The notes beneath the pieces were generated by a model that was not told where the DNA came from, ran no database searches, and saw nothing but the letters and a program-made list of their open reading frames with translations. The position numbers were made by a program, and so were the translations under genes. A stretch of 64,000 nt of DNA, taken from contig JAMKCH010007232.1 of the NCBI GenBank assembly GCA_023653785.1, forward strand, positions 1 through 64,000, in the 5' to 3' direction. Below, piece after piece: positions 1 through 11,171 of this stretch. Numbering within the stretch: the stretch's first letter is position 1; every line of letters starts with the position of its first letter. This DNA comes from Ophioderma brevispina. Lineage: Eukaryota > Echinodermata > Ophiuroidea > Amphilepidida > Ophiodermatidae.

Positions 1-2822
1 AAATGACAAAATACATTAAAAAAGAAATACGAAGAAAAATGTTTTTTTTAAAAACAATATAAACATAAAAAAATAGAAATGTGTAACAAAAAGCGACCCA
101 AAATAAAATATATTTAACAAATATATTAAAAAAAAGAAAAAAGGGAGAAAATGATCCAAAAACAAAATTAATAAAACCCACTCCCCAAAAATTTTATAAA
201 AAATAATTAAAATATATGGTTTTTTTTTTCATTTTTTAATTTGGTGAAAATGAGAAACTGAATTGGATCAAGACTCACTCCTTGTGGCGCGCCCCGTTCC
301 TTTTAAAGGAATTTTTTATTTAACCGTAAAAATCTGTGGCTCAATTTTTCCCTCTAAAGTCCTCATTCGCTTGGCGTAAATATTGGTCGGATCTTTCCTT
401 TATTCATCTTAATAACGCATACAACTGTCACTCTCCTTGAACGTTTTGGAGCACAGTTTGTTTCGTCACCCCCTGTTTTAAAGAAATTCAAAAGTAGTAC
501 CGATACAAAACCTTTTCACAGTTTTTTGTTGTTTTGTGGACACCATCGTGGAACATTAATTTTGAGAAAGCATTTGTGATAATACGAGAAAGTTAAAAAG
601 TTTTAAAAAAAATCCTTTCACAGAGGGTGGAAGCCTGTCCTCAAAAAAAGTGGTACATCCGGAAAAATTGGTTAAATATGAAATTTCAAAATAAGTCATT
701 CTTACTTGGCCGATATTAAAGAACGAAGACCAGGCTTTCCATGGTGTTTGTTTCATCTTATTTTGCTTTTGTCAATCCATAGGATTAATCAATTTAGGCG
801 ATATACCAAAATCGATTTTTGTGCTACCTATGATGCATTCGGCAAGTTGTTTCGCGCAGTTTTTATGCCCCCCCATGCGGTCTTGAAGCTAACAAAAGAT
901 TGCAACTTGACAAAAGAAACAAAACCACATTAAAGTAAACAAAGAAGTCTAGTTTTATAGTCAAACATAATCAGTTCCATGATAAATATCTTCTTTTCAT
1001 AAATATTAACCAATACAAATATTTTTATTGCACGGTCCAATGAATGGAGCGTTGAATTTATTACAAAAATTGGTATTTTTAAAAAATCATGCACTAGAAG
1101 AATTGTAATTGCAACCAAAATAAACACTTTTCCAAATCCAAAAAAATGGTTCAAAATATTGCACTATCTTGGTGCATTTTACTAATTAATTGAAGTCATA
1201 CAATTTGAATTTGGAGCAAAAGCATCAAGTGTTGGTAGGAATTTGCGTTTCATGCTACTTCAAGACCATGAAACTCTCTCCTCCAGATTGCTGTACGCGT
1301 CGTGGTTTTTTTTCTCTTCTAACAAACAACATATGTCGAATGCTCTTACACATTATCTTAAAGCCAAGGATTACTGTCAATAACGTCCACCATTACGTGA
1401 CTGTTTTCGTATCTTTTTAGATTTCTTCTTTCTATGAAGTTAATCCCTTTTTAAAGTTTCATATCTGTTCAAATGTAAATAACTTATGCTCTACTTCTTT
1501 CATTCACACCGTTTTTCATTCAAACAGAAAGTGGCACCAACTCGATTTTTTGTGTTCCGCAGTTCCGAGTTATCTGTCGATGAAAAAAACAAGCAAATTA
1601 GACTGAAAAAAAAAATACTGGAAAGCCTGGGTCTTTTGCTCTTTAATGTGATGTACACGCGACTTACGTATTTGAGATATAATTTTGAAAATCGGTTTTC
1701 ATGTATTGTACCGATTTTTTGTTTAGACAGGCTGTATAGTCTGTAACACGTCTAATTCGGATGGGTGTTATCATTTTTACGTATAGTAAGTTTTCATGTT
1801 TTATCCAAATTTATTAATAGGAGAAAAACACATTTTGGAGGTACATTTGTATGTACTGTGTCATTCGGAAAGAAATAAGGGTGATTATTTCTGTTTTAGA
1901 ACGTTACTTACTGAAAGCAGTCCAAAACGGTTTATTCATGAGTGGAACGTTACCGTGAAGGGAACGTCAAAGCCATTTTTAGCCTCTCACTTCGATGCGC
2001 TAACAAGAATTCACTAAAATCGTTCCAAATAAAAGAGCTGTGACTCCGAAAGAGAGGTCATTGTACGAAATGTTTATTAGTAGAGGAGTTTTGTTTGCAG
2101 AGATAATAGACGCCAAAGTTCAATTTATTTTGCCATCTTTATAATAGCGTGTGCTAACAGTAACATGTGATACTACCCAGTGCAGTGGTAGAAACGGTTT
2201 CCCTTTTATAATGACAAACTCAGAAACACAAGAATTAGATATGTGTAATTTGTGTGTATAATCCATATCCCATGCTATCAAAATTATTTACATTCAAAAA
2301 TGTACTTTTGATACATACCAGATAAAGGAAACAATCGGGATCATGTTGTCTAGCTACATATATCATGGTGATCAAAGTACACTTTCCACAAAGGTCAATG
2401 TCAATTAAAAAGCCATATTTGTGAATTATTCCAAGAAAAACTGAAAACTTAAAGTTTTTCCCGTGTTAAATAAATCTTGTTCGTTTTATGTTCGAATTTA
2501 GGAAAATATTTCCTCAAAGAGCTTAAATCAACTCATCTATTTTCTGGTTTCTTTGCTGGCAGCGTAAACACATTATGATTAGCTTATCAATGGATGCTAA
2601 GAAGAGGAATGATCAAACTACGTGATAAACTGAAACTGGAAGTATCAATGTATGGATGGACATCACATATGGTTCCACGTATCCTTTCTTTATTTCTACA
2701 AAAGTGCTTAATGAATCGAATCGTTTGTTTGTTAATGCTTAAAGGGGCATTTCGTGATCCACACCTCGTTCCCCGACGTACCTAAAAAAAAGTTGAGATT
2801 TTTATATATCATGCACAGCTGC
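1..2822. other. Gene-free AT-rich stretch
   Basis: No coding region is recognisable on either strand. The open frames are short, have no domain-like residue patterns and no splice-supported partners. The first 260 bases are runs of A and T with low complexity. A TTAA followed by AGGGGCATTTCG at 2739-2754 matches the left end of the element at 14.4 kb, so a fragment of that family sits just before the next feature. Confidence 0.6.
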
Positions 2823-3361
2823 TTAAAGGGATTAGAGCGAATAGTGCGAGGATCGAAAAAATGTGGAAATGCATTTGTTTTAACTTATAAACTCACGGAT
2901 AAGTGTGTACAACTCCATATAACTTCTTTAATGTATAAACAAACCTCCATAGTGAAAAAAAATGTATTTGCGGAAATTTGTCATACTCGTCTCCCGCCTA
3001 ATAACCATACAGCGATGCATCTCAAAATCTACACTAAACAGCTGATTGTGTTTACACGCAGCACAGAAAAACAGATCAATAATGTTTGTGTTTGAGTCAA
3101 ACTGTATTGATCAGGGTGCACAATATCACGCTTAAAATCTGGATATTCACCTAGAAAGGCTTTTGATCTCATCCGGAATTTTGCTACGCACGTATAGAAA
3201 TACAGAATCAGATAAAAGTACTGCCTTTTCTTTAATACACGGATTTCAAGCCAACACTTGCAGGTTATGTCATTAGCCATCCAGTAACAATAATAAAAAA
3301 ATGAATTTTGATGATTTTTTTCAATGTTTCGGAATTAGCAAATCGCTGCTAATCCCTTTAA
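2823..3361. mobile_element. TTAA-flanked MITE (AGGGATTAG termini)
   Basis: A TTAA at 2823-2826 is followed by AGGGATTAGAGCGA. At the other end the complement of AGGGATTAGCAGCGA runs into a TTAA at 3358-3361. The ends are therefore inverted repeats flanked by the same TTAA tetranucleotide, giving an element of about 531 bp with no transposase frame. A TTAA target duplication is the signature of piggyBac-type (and some Kolobok) transposition. That assignment is inference from the duplication alone. Confidence 0.6.
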
Positions 3362-3699
3362 AATCCATGTGACCTAATCGTAAAAAGAGCAAATTTTGGT
3401 CGTAGCCGCTGATTCAAAAGAAGTTTACTCGTTTTATTGTGGTTTTTATCAAAACAAAACGATCCACCATAACGATCATGTCATTGAAAGGGGCAGTTCC
3501 TGAACGTCCTAATTGTATGTGGTTTTAGTGGTACAGTGTACAAAGCAAATAATATCCGTCCTGATGCTATCCTCTTGGAAAGCGATGGACACCTTCGGAC
3601 CTAACACCTATAGATGATATCTATCGCTCCTCTACCAACCGTACCTATAATGTCATTAAAAGACAGTTCCGACAGTGTCACTATAAAAGATTTTTCAAC
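3362..3699. other. Short gene-free stretch
   Basis: Nothing recognisable was seen between the MITE and the tandem TGACCT-rich units. Confidence 0.5.
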
Positions 3700-4960
3700 C
3701 AACCACAGCAAAACAGACCTGGACAGATTCTAATTTCACAAGACGGCGTATTGGGAATGGATGGTGATCCCCTTAATGACCCTTGAGGTGGACTTGACCT
3801 TTGACCCCTGTAACTTCACCAATCTGTCCAAATGTTCATTAAATGTATCCATGTTTACGTGTGAACACTTACAGGATCAAATATTATTGATTTTTAAACA
3901 TTTAAATCTAAACACGTTTAGGGATTTGACCTTTTCACCTCTATAACGGATCCCCTGGGGTCACGAATAGGGTCACTGTAATTTTTTCTGTATTTACGGA
4001 TCCCAAGGATTATTCCTGTTCAAATTTCAGTTCAATCGGAGCTTGTTTGTAAATTTTGAACCTTTGACCTTGAACTTGACCTTTGGTGTCGAGCCTATCA
4101 ATGACCTCTTCTACTATTAATTTTACCATCACTGTCAGTAATAGCGGGCTTTATCTGTTCCCTCTATAGGGGCTGAGATAAATCCAATGTGGTCTTATTT
4201 TTAAACCTTTTTTTGCACCGTGACCTTTTGAGCCCCTTAATGACCTTTGATCCCGTAATAAAAAAAACCTCGTGTACAAACAAAATGCATGTTCCAATGC
4301 AAATAAAAAAATTCTAACTATGCTTATTCTGGAGATAAAATTCTTGAAATTTATTTACCTTAAAACCGGAAATGACCCTTAAATGACCTTTGACCTCCAA
4401 ATAACAATACCTTCATACACAGGTAACATGACGGCATATCTGACAGTTAAGTTACTGTACTATGTTTAAGTTTGAGAAAAAATTTTTTGAATATTTTGGA
4501 ATATTTTTGGTTTTTGACCGAATTTCCCGCTTATGATGACCTTTGACCCCAGGCCGACACAACTTGTGAATGGTCTCAAGCGGCTTCATATGTATGAGTC
4601 AAGTGACCATGCAACGTTGCATAAAGCAGATAGCGATTTTTGAAGAATTTTTGAAGATTATTCACATTAAGACCGAAGTGCCCCCTTAATGACCCCCGAT
4701 TGACCTCTCAACCCATACCTTTTGTTGAGGATCTTCAAGCGACTGTCCATATGCATGAGTCACGGTACCGTGCATTGTAATCTGTAGGCGATTGAAACTT
4801 TTTAAAGTGATAATAACCACTTTTTGGACCCCTGTGACCCTATTTGACCCCGACAGGGGTCAAAGTCATATGACATAATGGGATGCCTCGCGGTCATTCG
4901 GTGTGATCGTCTGATAACGTCAACTATGACGAGCTAGACGCAGTTGAAGTGTTTTGACAT
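3700..4960. repeat. TGACCT-rich tandem unit, copy 1
   Basis: First of two tandem units of about 1.2 kb. The order of landmarks is the same in both: 'acctggacag', 'caagacg(g/c)cgtat', a line of TGACC motifs, 'ctcgt(g/a)tacac', 'ccttaaaaccggaaatgacc', then 'tgcatgagtcacg'. Motifs of the form TGACCTTTGACC recur, with clear cases at 3795-3808, 4384-4396 and 4537-4550. These are direct repeats of a TGACCT half-site with 1-bp spacing (DR1) on the complementary reading. No coding frame is present. Confidence 0.75.
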
Positions 4961-6200
4961 GCAAACTCTACCTGGGACAGACTAATTTATCAAGACGCCG
5001 TATGGGAAGGTGATTGTGAGCCCCTAAGACCCCCTTGAGGTACTTGAACCTTTGACCCTGTAACTTCACCATATGTCCACAAATTCATTAAATATAATTG
5101 TTACGTTTAACAACTTTACAAGGATCCATATTTATTGAGTTTCAACTCAATCAAGGCACATGTTCAGGGATTTGACCTTGGGCAACTCTATAACGTGACC
5201 CTGGGTCACGAATAGGGTCAACTGTAATTTTTCTGTTTTTATACGATACCCGATTATATTCCTGTCAAATTTATCATCGGAGCTTGTTTGTAAATGTTTA
5301 CCTTTGACCTTGAACTTCGACCTTTGGGGTCGAGACTTTCATAGACCTCTTCTACTATTAATGTTACTCACTGGAGTAATCACGGGGCTTTATCTGTCAT
5401 CTATAGGCTGAGGTAAATCCAATTTGGTCTTATTTTTAAATTTTTTTGGCAAAATTTACCTTTTGACCCCCTTAATGACCTTTGATCCTCAGTATAAAAA
5501 ACCTCGTATACACAAAAAATGCATTGTTCCAATGCAATAAAAAATGTCTACTATGCTTATCTGGAGATAAAATTCTTGAAATTAATGTTACCTTAAAACC
5601 GGAAATGACCTTAATGACCTTGAACCTCCAAATAAAAATACCTTGCAATAAACTCCATGTAACATGAAAGCATATCTGTAAGTTAAGTCCCTGTACTATG
5701 TTTGGTGTTTTTGAGATAAAAAATTTTGAATTTTTTGAATATTTTTTGGTTTTTTGCGGGAAGTTCCCCCTTAATGACCTTTGACCCATTTCGAGCACAG
5801 CGTTTGTGATGGGTCTTAAGCTGCTCCGTATGTATTAGTCCAATGTGAACATGCAATGTTGCATAGAGCATATAGCTATTTTTTGAAGATTTTTTGAAGA
5901 TTTTTCAACATTAAGAGCCGGAAGTGCCCCCCTTTAATGACTGACCCCAGATGTGACCCCATCGACCCATAACTTTGTGAAGGGTCTCAAACTGCTTCAC
6001 ATGCATGAGTCACGTTACAATGCAATGTAAACTGTAGGAGGAGATACAGTTTCAAGAAAATCACACTTTGACCCCTGTGACCCCTAGATGACCCCCGATG
6101 GGGTCAAAATCATATGGTCCAATAAATGGGAATGGCTCCAGCGGTCATATGGGTGCAAGTCTGGTCAGACTACGTCAAACCGAACAAAACCGAAATCATT
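4961..6200. repeat. TGACCT-rich tandem unit, copy 2
   Basis: Second tandem unit, collinear with the one at 3700-4960 but with frequent single-base insertions and deletions between them. A DR1-type TGACCTTTGACCC lies at 5775-5787. The short open frames here, including one of about 108 codons on the minus strand, translate repeat sequence and are not supported as genes. Confidence 0.75.
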
Positions 6201-6203
6201 TGA

Positions 6204-6345
6204 GTGTCCAGAAGAACGAAAGAAGAAAGAACCCATCAAAAAACAGAACAAGACGGCCCTGAAGGCGTCTTGGTTAAGAAAGAAGAAGAAGAAGAAAGAA
6301 CCATCAAAATCAGAACAAGACGGCCAGAGGGCCGTCTTGTAATTA
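6204..6345. repeat. Two tandem purine-rich hairpin units
   Basis: Two units of about 70 bp each consist of an AAGAAAGAACC purine tract followed by AGAACAAGACGGCC and a complementary arm. In the second unit the stem is perfect: 11 bp at 6315-6325 pairs with 6330-6340 around a 4-nt loop. The first unit has the imperfect version. The arrangement resembles the structured 3' end of a short retroelement, but no body was identified. Confidence 0.65.
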
Positions 6346-6784
6346 AGCGTTTCTTATGTGGTTCGGTCATTGGGTGCTCTCATGACCATATACGACCATC
6401 GTCCCTCGTCCCGTTATTCATACATAAAAAGTCTGCATAACCCTTGCGAATGTCCATCTCTCCAGCTTTTTTGTCTCCATTCTTGTTTTTTTTTTCTGGT
6501 TCTTGGCTGCCCATTCTCTTATTTCTTTCACCATATAGGCCTATTGTCATTTCTATGGGCATTGTAACCAACCCGCTCACCTCCATTTGGCCTCAGAAAC
6601 ATACTGCGTATCCTACTCAGGCGTCAACTGAACACGCTTCCATACTCTGTTATAGATATAAGTAAAGAGATTCTAGACTTTCTCGATGAGCACTGTCCCT
6701 GTAAAAAAACTTCCTCGCATTTAAAATCCGGACACTTGTAATGTTTTATATGTTAATAGGCTTTCATATATCACTATCTTTTGC
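6346..6784. other. Gene-free stretch
   Basis: Several overlapping short open frames exist on both strands, but none shows domain character or splice support. No repeat was identified. Confidence 0.45.
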
Positions 6785-6792
6785 ATTAAGAA

Positions 6793-6983
6793 GGGTGTTT
6801 CCATAAGGTGACAACCTTTTCTTTCTGAGCATACTTTTCTGACACAACCCATGAATTCGGAAACCGTAACGGATAAACCACATAAACCGAGTGGTTTATT
6901 ACGTTAAGGTCCGTTAAGGTTTCCGAATTCAAAGGGTGTAAGAAACGTATGTCAGAAAAGGGTGTCACCTTATGGAAACACCC
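6793..6983. mobile_element. hAT-like foldback MITE with 8-bp target duplication
   Basis: The element starts GGGTGTTTCCATAAGGTGAC and ends with the complementary sequence. It is bracketed on both sides by the identical octamer ATTAAGAA (6785-6792 and 6984-6991). The inverted similarity continues inside, with a gaattcggaaacc arm paired to ggtttccgaattc around a short centre. At 191 bp it has no coding capacity. An 8-bp duplication is typical of hAT-family elements; the family label rests on that length and is inferred. The intact duplication suggests a fairly recent insertion. Confidence 0.85.
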
Positions 6984-7178
6984 ATTAAGAACCTCACTGA
7001 TAATCTTCAAGCTTTGCACAATGGGTCATTGTAACACTCTTGCACCCGGAATGGCAGAAGAGATAATGACGTGGTATGAATGAACGTTATCAATGGCCTG
7101 TCACATTTATTAACGTATTATGATAGCCATTTGAAACCATGAGCTATCCGTTGGCGAGAGCAAGGATCCGGTGTAAAG

Positions 7179-7342
7179 AAACTGAGTGTCCCCCATGAGA
7201 GAGTGTCCTAGCTACCATAGCAACACGTACGGAATAAACCGTGACCTTGTAGATGAGGCCATTTGGGTACAGTGCTGAAACAAATGATGCGTACAGCACT
7301 CAATGGGGAACACAATAGACAGATGGGTGGTAGGACACTCAG
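7179..7342. repeat. Short inverted-repeat element
   Basis: AACTGAGTGTCC at the left is matched by GGACACTCAGTC at the right. A second inner pair, 'gtgtcctagctacca' and 'tggtaggacac', is also inverted. This could be a small MITE of about 160 bp, but no target duplication was evident. Confidence 0.4.
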
Positions 7343-8180
7343 TCACACGGACACTGTATTATATGACACCGGCAAAGAAATGGGTGCAATGAACGAACTA
7401 CTAACATACATGGAACGGAGGGAACGTACATGAACCGGAAGTCTACCGGATGTATAATGTATGAGTAGCACAAAACGTACAGTCAACGTAGGTCAAACGT
7501 CGCAGAGAGCGTAAAAGGTCCATGCCTGAGTCAGTTCATATTCTCTTGCTTATCAGATCACAGGTCGGCCGTAGGTCAGACTTATACTGATGAGGAATGG
7601 TCGGCTCACTCCCCGTTCACTTTCTGTTGAATTTGGCAGTGATGCGTTAGACACGCATTTACTCTAATGAGACGTTCTGTACATTTCATACTGTAGGTGT
7701 TCGTTAGTCTATGCGCTTTGGCCCGTTATGTATTCGGCATCAACCCGTTTTTTATACAGACGTTCAATGCGTCCCATGTTCGACAGTGATATACCACATC
7801 ACCGAATGCTTACCGTATATGAACGGAGGACGACAACCGTACGCAATTCCTTAATGGAGTCCGTTAGAAGTTTTATGCATGCTCAAAACATTTCCACGTA
7901 CTTGCCATGTATTAATGATCACCACCGTGCGAATAAAGAATCACAAAACAAACGTCACTGTATCGCCAAAAATGGCGTTCGTTAGGCTTACGTTGGTGCG
8001 ATACGTTGATGTGTGACAGGGCTTTAGGTAAGTTCGTTTTACACAACTATTGTACAACGCCTACGTACATTTGTATTGGGTACGGCCAGTGTTCAGATTT
8101 TAAATGCGAGGACTATATTAGCGAGGTTTAGATGACATACGTTATGCGTGTACCTTGTACGCTAAACTAGTCCTGATGAT

Positions 8181-8238
8181 CATGACTAGATAGTCTTAAT
8201 TTTTTATGGCTGCTGTTATCATAGACTATCTAGTCATG
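8181..8238. repeat. Perfect 16-bp stem hairpin
   Basis: CATGACTAGATAGTCT at 8181-8196 is exactly complementary to AGACTATCTAGTCATG at 8223-8238, with a T-rich spacer of 26 nt. No flanking gene or terminal duplication explains it. Confidence 0.75.
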
Positions 8239-8881
8239 ACGAGTTGTGTGTAGTGAAAGTGCCATTTAAGCCAGATACACAGACAGCTTCTTCTCTAACT
8301 TTACAGCTGCAAAGTGGCTTAAATATTCATTATTTGCAATAAACGTTATATTGTAGGCATTCTTGAGAGTCTTCTGCATCATGTGATAACCATTTTTCCA
8401 GATTTAAAATTCACATATGAAATTTTCAGGTGAAACTTACCCTTGTTGTGTCTACATTGGTCTGCCAAATTTGGCAGCCAGTGTACAAGTTGACATAAAC
8501 TTTTTAGGGAACAAATTGTAGCATCGGTTACAAATTGGTAAGACAATTATTCTACAGACTCTAGAGATGCAATGTATGTCAAAAGAAAATAATTTTTTCT
8601 TTTTATTTAGGAAATATACATCTCAAAACATCTCAAACCTTAAATGGCATTGGAACTCCACAGAACAGTTGTAACTTATGGCACCAAAGATTATGTCCAA
8701 ATTTAAAAAAATTATGCCATAAGTTACAATTATTGGAACTAACGCTAAACGTGAAATTGTTTTGCTCGATCGATCCATGAACAAAAGAATACAATTCCCA
8801 GTAGAAGTACACGCCTCGTACATGACATCTTTACCCACCTATTACGTTTATACATCTAAAGTCAGATTGATTGGATTACAG

Positions 8882-8983
8882 GTGGCGATACATTGGCGTG
8901 TATGGGTAAAGCAGTCGAAGAGGCAGCCGCAGTAATCATCTGTGTTTCTAAGAAATACAAAGAAAGCCTAAACTGCAAAGGAG
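8882..8983 (+). CDS. TIR-domain protein, internal exon
   Basis: This exon encodes the middle of a TIR domain (about 34 residues) beginning GDTLACMGKAVEEAAAV and ending KKYKESLNCKG. It matches the family pattern in which a G-x-T-L-x-x-M helix is followed by a hydrophobic strand and the S-x-x-Y-x-x-S-x-x-C motif. The acceptor is ATTACAG at 8875-8881 and the donor GGTACTG begins at 8984. Both bounding introns are phase 1. The frame joins exactly to the exon at 10972, where the codon after CKG is completed as Glu. TIR domains act in innate immune signalling, and some are NAD-cleaving enzymes. The N-terminal part of the domain is not seen upstream. It is not clear whether the full protein has other domains. 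Confidence 0.8.
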
Positions 8984-9294
8984 GTACTGTTTAATCCTTT
9001 TGTTGAATTACAATGTTGTATAGAGTATAGACGGAAATAAGTAACATTTTGATTTGTTTGTCATCAAATGCCCATGAGTTCTGGCCACTCAGGTCCAAAT
9101 GTCATCATGATATTACTTTACTGCAGACACAATAAAGTCTGTTTTATCAAAGCAATATCTAAGAAGCTTTTGACATTTGGACAAGGTATGAATTATTTCT
9201 TAGCTTTCATCGATTGGTGGTTTAAATAAATAACCAAGCAATATCTTTATGTATAATATACCTTCAACCTAACTCAGCTCTGTACCTGATTTAA

Positions 9295-9787
9295 AGCAAT
9301 AATAGCACATTTTTTAAAGAGCGCCCCCAATTTTGAAAAAAATTTGAGATTTTAACACGGTTGCATTGGTAACTGGCTAGTTACCAACTATACTGTAATT
9401 AGAATAATATCGGAGATCTCCGATAATAATTCAACGGCTGCTGGAAACGGCCTTCCAATATGAAATAGCCAGGAAATAGCGTCATATACGTATCTACGCT
9501 CATCCATTAGTTGTTTTATTGGTTCGTGCAAGTCAAGTTAGAGGTCACTTTCTTGAAGTGGCACTATTTCATCATGGACGGACATAAACTTAGCATTTCC
9601 AGCTCTGCCGTTAAGTACAGTCTGGGATCCCAATTCTAGTTACAAAAATCGCTTATTTTATGATAATAATAACGCATTTTGAGCATTCTCGTTCGCAGGT
9701 GTAGTTTCCTAGACTACCAATATAACTGTGCAAAAATATCAAATTTTGAAAATTGGGAGCGCTCTTCAAAAATGTGATGTTATTGCT
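9295..9787. mobile_element. TTAA-type MITE inside the TIR intron
   Basis: Flanked by TTAA at 9291-9294 and 9788-9791. Its left end AGCAATAATAGCACATTTTT is inverted at the right end, and complementarity continues inward through the GAGCGCCCCCAA block and beyond, so most of the 493 bp can fold back. It carries no transposase frame. Related copies lie at 46561-47097 and, in the indel-rich duplicate, 32433-33663, and those also start directly after TTAA. TTAA duplications point to piggyBac-like mobilisation (inferred). Confidence 0.8.
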
Positions 9788-10971
9788 TTAAGCACAATTC
9801 AAATCAATAGCAATTGTAATTCACATCAATAACAATTGTAAGCCTGAACCAAATCACAGGCAGCAAACTGGCAGTGTGCTTAGATTATCTGTTCCAAGAA
9901 CATGCCAGGTGGAAGTCGATTAGTGCTCTGATGGCATTGTACTGAATAACCACCAGAGTAGAAGTTTTCCTAGTTTTGTCTCGAAGTTACACAAACCTAC
10001 ACTTCAGAACTGTTTCCAAGTATTATAAATTGATTGGACGAGATGTGTATTTGATTTTATCTAATAGTATTGTAGATGACAGAATTTCTTTAAAGATCCC
10101 TAGAAAACGTGGAAAAGGTTAGTGCGATATGCACTGAAAGGTCGACAAATACTACAAATTAACATGCGCAACATCAACAGGTATCGTTTATATGGACGAC
10201 CTTTTTTTTTATTGTTGTAGTAGATCATTTTGCAGGTTAAGGCTACCAAAACGTTACATATTATATGTCAGAATCAACCTTTTTTCTTATGTCTGTTTGG
10301 ACGATCCTTGCTACTAATATCATTATTGTTTGTGTTCAAAAATTAATTCTACTAAACTTTTCGTCCATATTGGCCATTATATTTCCTCCTGATTACAGTA
10401 ACCAAATATGCATTATTTCACTAAGAATTTATATCCTGTCCTTGGATCTGGTTGAAAAAAAATAGACGTATAGAACCCAACAGCTTCATCAACTGCACAT
10501 AGGTTACATCTCCCCGTTCATGCACCATCAAACACCATAACAAAACGGGCAAAAATAAAAACAAAACAAAATAAAAAGCGAAAGCGAAGCAGATACTATA
10601 ATTTATTGATTGCCTGACTGCGTAAATCCTCAATTAAAATATTGACACTTCAAAAAAGTTTGGAGATAATCCCAAAATAAGGGTTTTAACAGAATGTCAA
10701 CATCCAAATTGTTTTCAAACTCGTGGAAGTGATTTCATTAAGGGTCCTTTTCATTATGCCATTTTTTTCTTGCCATTATGCCCCTTTAAAGGTTATGACG
10801 TAGTCACGATGGTGGGTTTAGTAAGACCAGATTTCAATCAAATGATATGAATGTTGTAAAAAAATGTTGTGGCGTTTACAATCTTCACGAAATATCATTT
10901 GCAAATTGGCCGTTAAGTCAAGCCAAATTCATTAACTGTTACGTCAATTGTTCTTGCATATTTTCTTGTAG

Positions 10972-11171
10972 AAGCTGAGTACGCATTCAAGAAACGAAAG
11001 GTTATAATTCCTTTGAAGTATGAACATGGGTTTGAAGCTACAGATTGGTTAGGAATCGTAATGGGCACAAAACTTTATTTCCCCGTAGACACCGATGAAA
11101 GCTTGGACAGGATCTTTCCAGACCTTCTGCGAGAACTTGGTGACAAGGGGAAAATGGCTTCCATTGGTTAG
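10972..11171 (+). CDS. TIR-domain protein, C-terminal half of the domain
   Basis: Starts after a good acceptor (TTTTCTTGTAG) and completes the split Glu codon, giving EAEYAFKKRKVIIPLKY, then TDWLGIVMGTKLYFP and a terminal helix ending DKGKMASIG. This is the usual second half of the invertebrate TIR family: the conserved E and A after the cysteine, the strand VIIPL, and the W-L-G/L-Y-F block that closes the fold. TAG follows at 11169-11171. However, G|GTTAGT at 11166/11167 is also a plausible donor in phase 1, so the protein may either stop here with TIR at its C terminus or continue into an unseen exon. No frameshift is present in the 200 bp, in contrast to other genes in the window. Confidence 0.82.

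Larger units (their letters stand above)
6992..8881. other. Gene-free stretch upstream of the TIR exons
   Basis: No exon could be recognised. The upstream exon(s) of the TIR gene, which should encode the N-terminal strand and box 1 region, were looked for here and not found. The stretch holds the inverted repeat at 7179-7342, the hairpin at 8181-8238, and a dispersed inverted pair 'gtaacttatggca' / 'tgccataagttac' near 8670 and 8720. Confidence 0.5.
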
